A stretch of DNA of 64,000 nt, taken from contig NZ_FPAS01000002.1 of NCBI RefSeq assembly GCF_900116425.1, positions 16,527 through 80,526 on the forward strand, given 5' to 3'. Shown in pieces: positions 61,294 through 64,000 of the stretch (the first letter of the stretch is position 1; every line of letters begins with the position of its first letter). Position numbers and translations under genes: made by a program. The notes beneath the pieces were generated by a model, which saw nothing but the letters and a program-made list of their open reading frames with translations, searched no databases and had not been told where the DNA came from. Source of the stretch: Lishizhenia tianjinensis. Its GTDB lineage: Bacteria > Bacteroidota > Bacteroidia > Flavobacteriales_D > Crocinitomicaceae.

Positions 61294-61473
61294 GGAAGGT
61301 GTGAAATAATTTAATAATTCCAGGATTCATCTTTCGATTATCGCTCGAGAACTTTAATTCAAGGATTCAAGAATTCAAAGATTCAAATTGGAGGAATTTG
61401 TAATTTATACCACGCCTAACCTTCTTGCTCAATACTCATACTGTATGCTGCTTTTTCTCGCACTCACCACTGT

Positions 61474-61523
61474 CTTTAAATCTTTAAATAGCAAACTAAA
61501 AGTTTGCACTTAAATTGTTAAAT
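61474..61523. repeat. Palindromic hairpin element P12 (GCAAACT class)
   Basis: Perfect stem GCAAACT-AAA-AGTTTGC (61491-61507) with conserved arms; followed by TCAAAT repeats. Confidence 0.84.
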
Positions 61524-61733
61524 CCACCCCTCAAATCTTTCAAATCATCAAATTCCTCAAATCATCAAATTGCATCTCCGCAGGTTTGACCATTACCTTA
61601 TTTAATTTATGACGATTTTGTCTGGATACCATTTTTATTCTTGCTCAATTCTCAAACTGTATGCTGAATTTATCGGGTTCATCTATACTCCATACTCACC
61701 CTCGTGACTGTTTTTGCTCACCCTCAATCCAGT

Positions 61734-61784
61734 TTTTTAAAACTTTAAATATCCCGATATCATCGGGAAATTAAATTATTAAAT
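61734..61784. repeat. Palindromic hairpin element P13 (TCCCGAT class)
   Basis: Stem TCCCGAT-ATC-ATCGGGA (61752-61768), a fourth stem sequence in the same TTTAAAT arms. Confidence 0.78.
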
Positions 61785-61825
61785 AGCTATTGATGTAGAT
61801 GTGAAGCTTAGTTTTGGGAGTAACT

Positions 61826-61856
61826 AAAAAAGTCCAACCCTTGAGCTGAACTTTTT
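61826..61856 (-). terminator. Intrinsic terminator of the sigma/anti-sigma operon
   Basis: AAAAAGTTCAGC and GTTGGACTTTTT pair on the minus strand (two or three G-T pairs) around TCAAGG, with a T-run, 38 bases after the anti-sigma stop. Confidence 0.75.
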
Positions 61857-61893
61857 CCGAAATTTATCCGACCTAGGGCCGGTATGAAGAATT

Positions 61894-62916
61894 TTAGTTT
61901 TTCTTTAATTCAAGAGAACCTATTTTAATTTTGAATTTCCCTTTGAAGAGAGGTTTGTTTTCTTCCTTCTGAATCTCCAAGGGTTTGTTTCCCGTTTTTT
62001 TACTCACTTTGGTTAAGGCGTAGTCGACAAGTGGTGGTAGAGCATTTTCTAAGTACGTACCATTCTGTCTAGAAGTATTCATAGCCTTACTGGTTGTTGA
62101 GTTACTTCCTTCTTGAACGTTAGGTGTTGAAGTGTTTGATTTGGGGTCCGTTGTTTGGACCTGTGCAATACCATTCTTTATCCCTTGCTCTGCCAGATTT
62201 TGTTCTTGGGGTATCGTAATTTTTGGAATTACTTTGTTCTTAACTAGGCTGTCCGTTTTCGACGGAGCAATATTTGTGTTAACAGAAGTGTTTTTATCCT
62301 TTGTTCCATTTATGTCTTTCTTTTCAAGTCCGTTCTCTTCTTTTACAGACAAAACCGGTAATTCTTCTTCTTCAACCTTAGTGTTTTGAATTGGAGTAGA
62401 GTCCTTTTCTTTAACCAAAACCGCATGTTGAATTTCGGGTTGGCTGATGTCATTGTTAAAAAGAAATAGCATGGTCAAACTTGCTGCAACCGCCATTAAT
62501 GCAGGCCATAAAATGATAGTAGATCTGCGTTTTAGTTTTCCTTTATGGGTGTAAGTGAAAGTTGCAGGCTTTAAATAAACCTGTTGATAATGATCAAAAC
62601 TCGTTTGAAGACCTTTTGAAGTTGCAATTAATTGTTCAACGGTCTTACATTGAGACTCCGTCAATATTCCCTCGTGATAGGCAATGATTTTATCTTCATT
62701 TGACATCTGGTCAAACGCAGGAAGTGATTCAAATTTTAGGGCAGATTTATTGGTGTAAGAGATTTCAGGAGCTTCTAGCGCTTCTAAAAAATCATCCTCC
62801 ACTCTAAGGTCTGGATGAAGAGCAAGGAAAGACTCAAGCTCCGCCACCAAAGCAGGGTCAAGATCACCTTCTAGGTAATCCATGTAGAATAGCTCGTAAT
62901 TTTCTCTTGTTATCAT
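61894..62916 (-). CDS. Putative transmembrane anti-sigma factor
   Basis: A 340-residue protein with a cytosolic N-terminal part (1-130) and one membrane helix (about 133-154, IILWPALMAVAASLTMLFLF). A long Lys/Thr/Asn-rich periplasmic region extends to the C-terminus. The start MITRENYELFYMDYLEGDLD resembles the N-terminal helices of Bacteroidota anti-sigma factors. No HxxxCxxC zinc motif is present. It overlaps the sigma gene by four bases (ATGA), the usual arrangement for a sigma/anti-sigma pair. The role is inferred from architecture and context. Confidence 0.78.
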   Translation of the reverse strand: MITRENYELFYMDYLEGDLDPALVAELESFLALHPDLRVEDDFLEALEAPEISYTNKSALKFESLPAFDQMSNEDKIIAYHEGILTESQCKTVEQLIATSKGLQTSFDHYQQVYLKPATFTYTHKGKLKRRSTIILWPALMAVAASLTMLFLFNNDISQPEIQHAVLVKEKDSTPIQNTKVEEEELPVLSVKEENGLEKKDINGTKDKNTSVNTNIAPSKTDSLVKNKVIPKITIPQEQNLAEQGIKNGIAQVQTTDPKSNTSTPNVQEGSNSTTSKAMNTSRQNGTYLENALPPLVDYALTKVSKKTGNKPLEIQKEENKPLFKGKFKIKIGSLELKKN

Positions 62917-63401
62917 ACTAATATATCTATGCGCTTTAAATACGCTTTTAAACTTTTTCTAGCTCTGAAAATGTACACCTTAACTTGACTAGCGTTCAAT
63001 TCGAGTATATCTGCAATTTCATCGTAGCTATACCCTTCATAATCGCGTAACAATACTGCAGACTTTTGCACTTCGGGTAAAGTGTTTAATGCTTGCTCCA
63101 AATGTTGTTGAATGTCAAAGTTTGGAATATCCGAACTTCCCGCTTGTTGTTGACTTACATTTTCCATATCACCGCTACGTTTCTCTTTTTTAATTACATC
63201 CAGTATGCTCGTATAAGCTGTGGTAAACAAATAGCTTTTAACTTTCGAACCCTGTATGTCCTCATGTTTTTGCCAAACTTTCGCAAAAGTTTCCTGTACA
63301 ACGTCATCCGCCAACATCTCATTTCTAAGATGCTTAATCGCGAATCTGTATATTCCATCAGAATAGATATCCACAGCGTTATTGTACTCTTTAACCGTCA
63401 T
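62913..63401 (-). CDS. RNA polymerase ECF-type sigma factor
   Basis: A 162-residue group 4 sigma factor. Region 2 runs from FAIKHLRNEMLADDVVQETF to VKSYLFTTAYTSILDVIKKE (about residues 17-78). Region 4, with a helix-turn-helix in YSYDEIADILELNASQVKVY and FRARKSLKAYL, ends the protein. Length is typical. It is cotranscribed with the anti-sigma gene. Its own promoter carries the TGTAAC-N16-AGTCTTACCTATAA motif, which suggests autoregulation. Confidence 0.93.
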   Translation of the reverse strand: MTVKEYNNAVDIYSDGIYRFAIKHLRNEMLADDVVQETFAKVWQKHEDIQGSKVKSYLFTTAYTSILDVIKKEKRSGDMENVSQQQAGSSDIPNFDIQQHLEQALNTLPEVQKSAVLLRDYEGYSYDEIADILELNASQVKVYIFRARKSLKAYLKRIDILV

Positions 63402-63416
63402 AATTAGCAGCGATGC

Positions 63417-63452
63417 TTATAGGTAAGACTGATGAGTTACTGAAAAGTTACA
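63417..63452 (-). promoter_or_regulatory. Putative autoregulated ECF-sigma promoter
   Basis: On the minus strand TGTAAC, 16 bases, AGTCTTACCTATAA, ending 15 bases before the sigma start. The motif and spacing equal those at 61258-61293. Confidence 0.65.
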
Positions 63453-63493
63453 CACTAAATTTGAAAAATTCGAAGATTTGATAATTTGAAAGA

Positions 63494-63886
63494 TTATTTT
63501 TTGTGTTTATTCCCGTTGTGTGATGTTGATTTTAGATACTTAATGAAGTGCTTTAGTTGTCTTGAGATGTACCTAACACGATCTTTCAATTCATTAAATT
63601 CACTAGTTGTGATAAAGTTAAAGTCCATAGCTCTCATAAGTTGGGAACGTAGTTCTCCAGCACTACCTTTGGCTATGAAAAGAAATTGTATGAATTCTTT
63701 ATTTCCTTCTCTTTCGAATCCTTCAGCGATGTTATCCATAATGCTCCCAGCGGTTTTTAATAAGTGATTTTTTAAATAGCCATTAGAAAATTCAGGTTTC
63801 GGATCGAGGACATCGTACAATGCATTATTAAGTGCTCTTGATAGTTTCCATACTTCTAAGTCCTCAAAGTTTTGATAGGTTGACAT
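63494..63886 (-). CDS. Four-helix bundle protein (S23 / 23S rRNA intervening-sequence type)
   Basis: A 130-residue helical protein of the S23 family. The family start NFEDLEVWKLSRALNNALYD and the core LLKTAGSIMDNIAEGFERE, then FLFIAKGSAGELRSQL, are clear. First found encoded within 23S rRNA intervening sequences, it is now common as a stand-alone gene in Bacteroidota; its function is unknown. The last residues (NGNKHKK) are basic. No rRNA is nearby. It stands alone between the sigma operon and the nonamer array. Confidence 0.9.
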   Translation of the reverse strand: MSTYQNFEDLEVWKLSRALNNALYDVLDPKPEFSNGYLKNHLLKTAGSIMDNIAEGFEREGNKEFIQFLFIAKGSAGELRSQLMRAMDFNFITTSEFNELKDRVRYISRQLKHFIKYLKSTSHNGNKHKK

Positions 63887-63945
63887 AATTAAAGTTTTAG
63901 GTTGAGACTATAAATTACAATTTTTTTCCGAGCTTGCGAGGAAAT

Positions 63946-63999
63946 CCCTCAAATCCCTCAAATCCCTCAAATCCCTCAAATCCCTCAAATCCCTCAAAT
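63946..63999. repeat. (CCCTCAAAT) nonamer tandem array, running off the window
   Basis: Six perfect 9-base copies fill the last 54 bases and continue at the edge of the window. The unit is the reverse complement of the ATTTGAGGG-type nonamers near the octamer arrays elsewhere. Confidence 0.92.
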
Positions 64000-64000
64000 C

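Larger units (their letters stand above)
61300..61825. repeat. Intergenic repeat region with hairpins P12 and P13
   Basis: No gene. It contains an octamer array (61357-61388), the CTTGCTCAATACTCATACTG/GTATGCTG segment in two copies, hairpin P12, and TCAAAT-type nonamers. Hairpin P13 lies just before the terminator of the anti-sigma gene. Confidence 0.8.

Noticed and set aside
19071..61784. The 13 hairpins as intrinsic terminators
   Set aside because: Stems are short, the T-rich stretch begins about eight bases after the stem and is interrupted by A, and most are not behind genes.
63494..63886. An rRNA operon near the S23-like gene
   Set aside because: No rRNA-like sequence is present; S23 proteins are often encoded alone in Bacteroidota.
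63946..64000. Regular repeats at the window end as a CRISPR array
   Set aside because: The 9-base units are contiguous without spacers and there are no cas genes; it is a plain tandem repeat.

Overview
The window looks like a chromosome segment of a member of the Bacteroidota, most likely a Flavobacteriales-type bacterium. Three things support this. Promoters follow the Bacteroidota consensus TTG-N19/20-TAnnTTTG (for example TATCTTTG before purH, ompA and six small transcription units). The protein families are typical of the phylum: an OmpA with thrombospondin type-3 repeats, a GluP/FucP sugar permease, an ExbB/ExbD/ExbD operon and an S23-like four-helix-bundle protein. Base composition is AT-rich and there are no strong Shine-Dalgarno sequences. 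The species cannot be named from this sequence alone.

Layout. Positions 1-4.8 kb hold small housekeeping genes and a sugar-permease/membrane-protein pair. Positions 5.1-13.2 kb hold purH and the rod-shape operon mreB-mreC-mreD-mrdA-rodA with a CPBP protease. Positions 13.5-20.9 kb, on the minus strand, hold an ExbB/ExbD energy-transduction operon, tRNA-Ser(GGA), hemJ-tatD-ansA and aspS. Positions 21-22.8 kb are gene-free and repeat-rich, followed by ompA. Positions 24.5-55.7 kb are one long plus-strand Wzx/Wzy-type surface polysaccharide locus. It carries nucleotide-sugar genes (a broken wbpP-like epimerase, wbpO-like, pgi, wecB, wecC, rfbB, rfbA, legB/legC-like), a flippase, a polymerase candidate, five glycosyltransferases, two initiating transferases, and Wza/Wzc export genes. 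In its centre is an unusual cassette of ATP-grasp, PLP-fold, CitE-like, MaoC, CitE-like and NeuD-like genes. Positions 55.7-59.7 kb are repeats surrounding trpS. Positions 59.7-64 kb hold an outer-membrane protein gene and an ECF sigma/anti-sigma pair that share a promoter motif, plus an S23-like gene.

The most interesting signal is in the gene-free stretches. Six near-identical units each carry a complete Bacteroidota promoter with a fixed 20-nt spacer, a G-poor transcript of about 90 nt with repeated CCTAACC motifs, and an intrinsic terminator. They look like a multicopy small-RNA family. They alternate with 13 copies of an imperfect palindrome whose arms are conserved but whose central stem exists in four classes, with compensatory base changes between two of them. 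Octamer, nonamer and heptamer tandem repeats and a 35-bp palindrome complete a composite interspersed repeat system. No transposase is present in the window. A 9-nt perfect complement to the RNA's repeated motif lies just upstream of the ATP-grasp gene in the polysaccharide locus, which gives one testable target.

All functions are inferred from reading the sequence; no database search was run.
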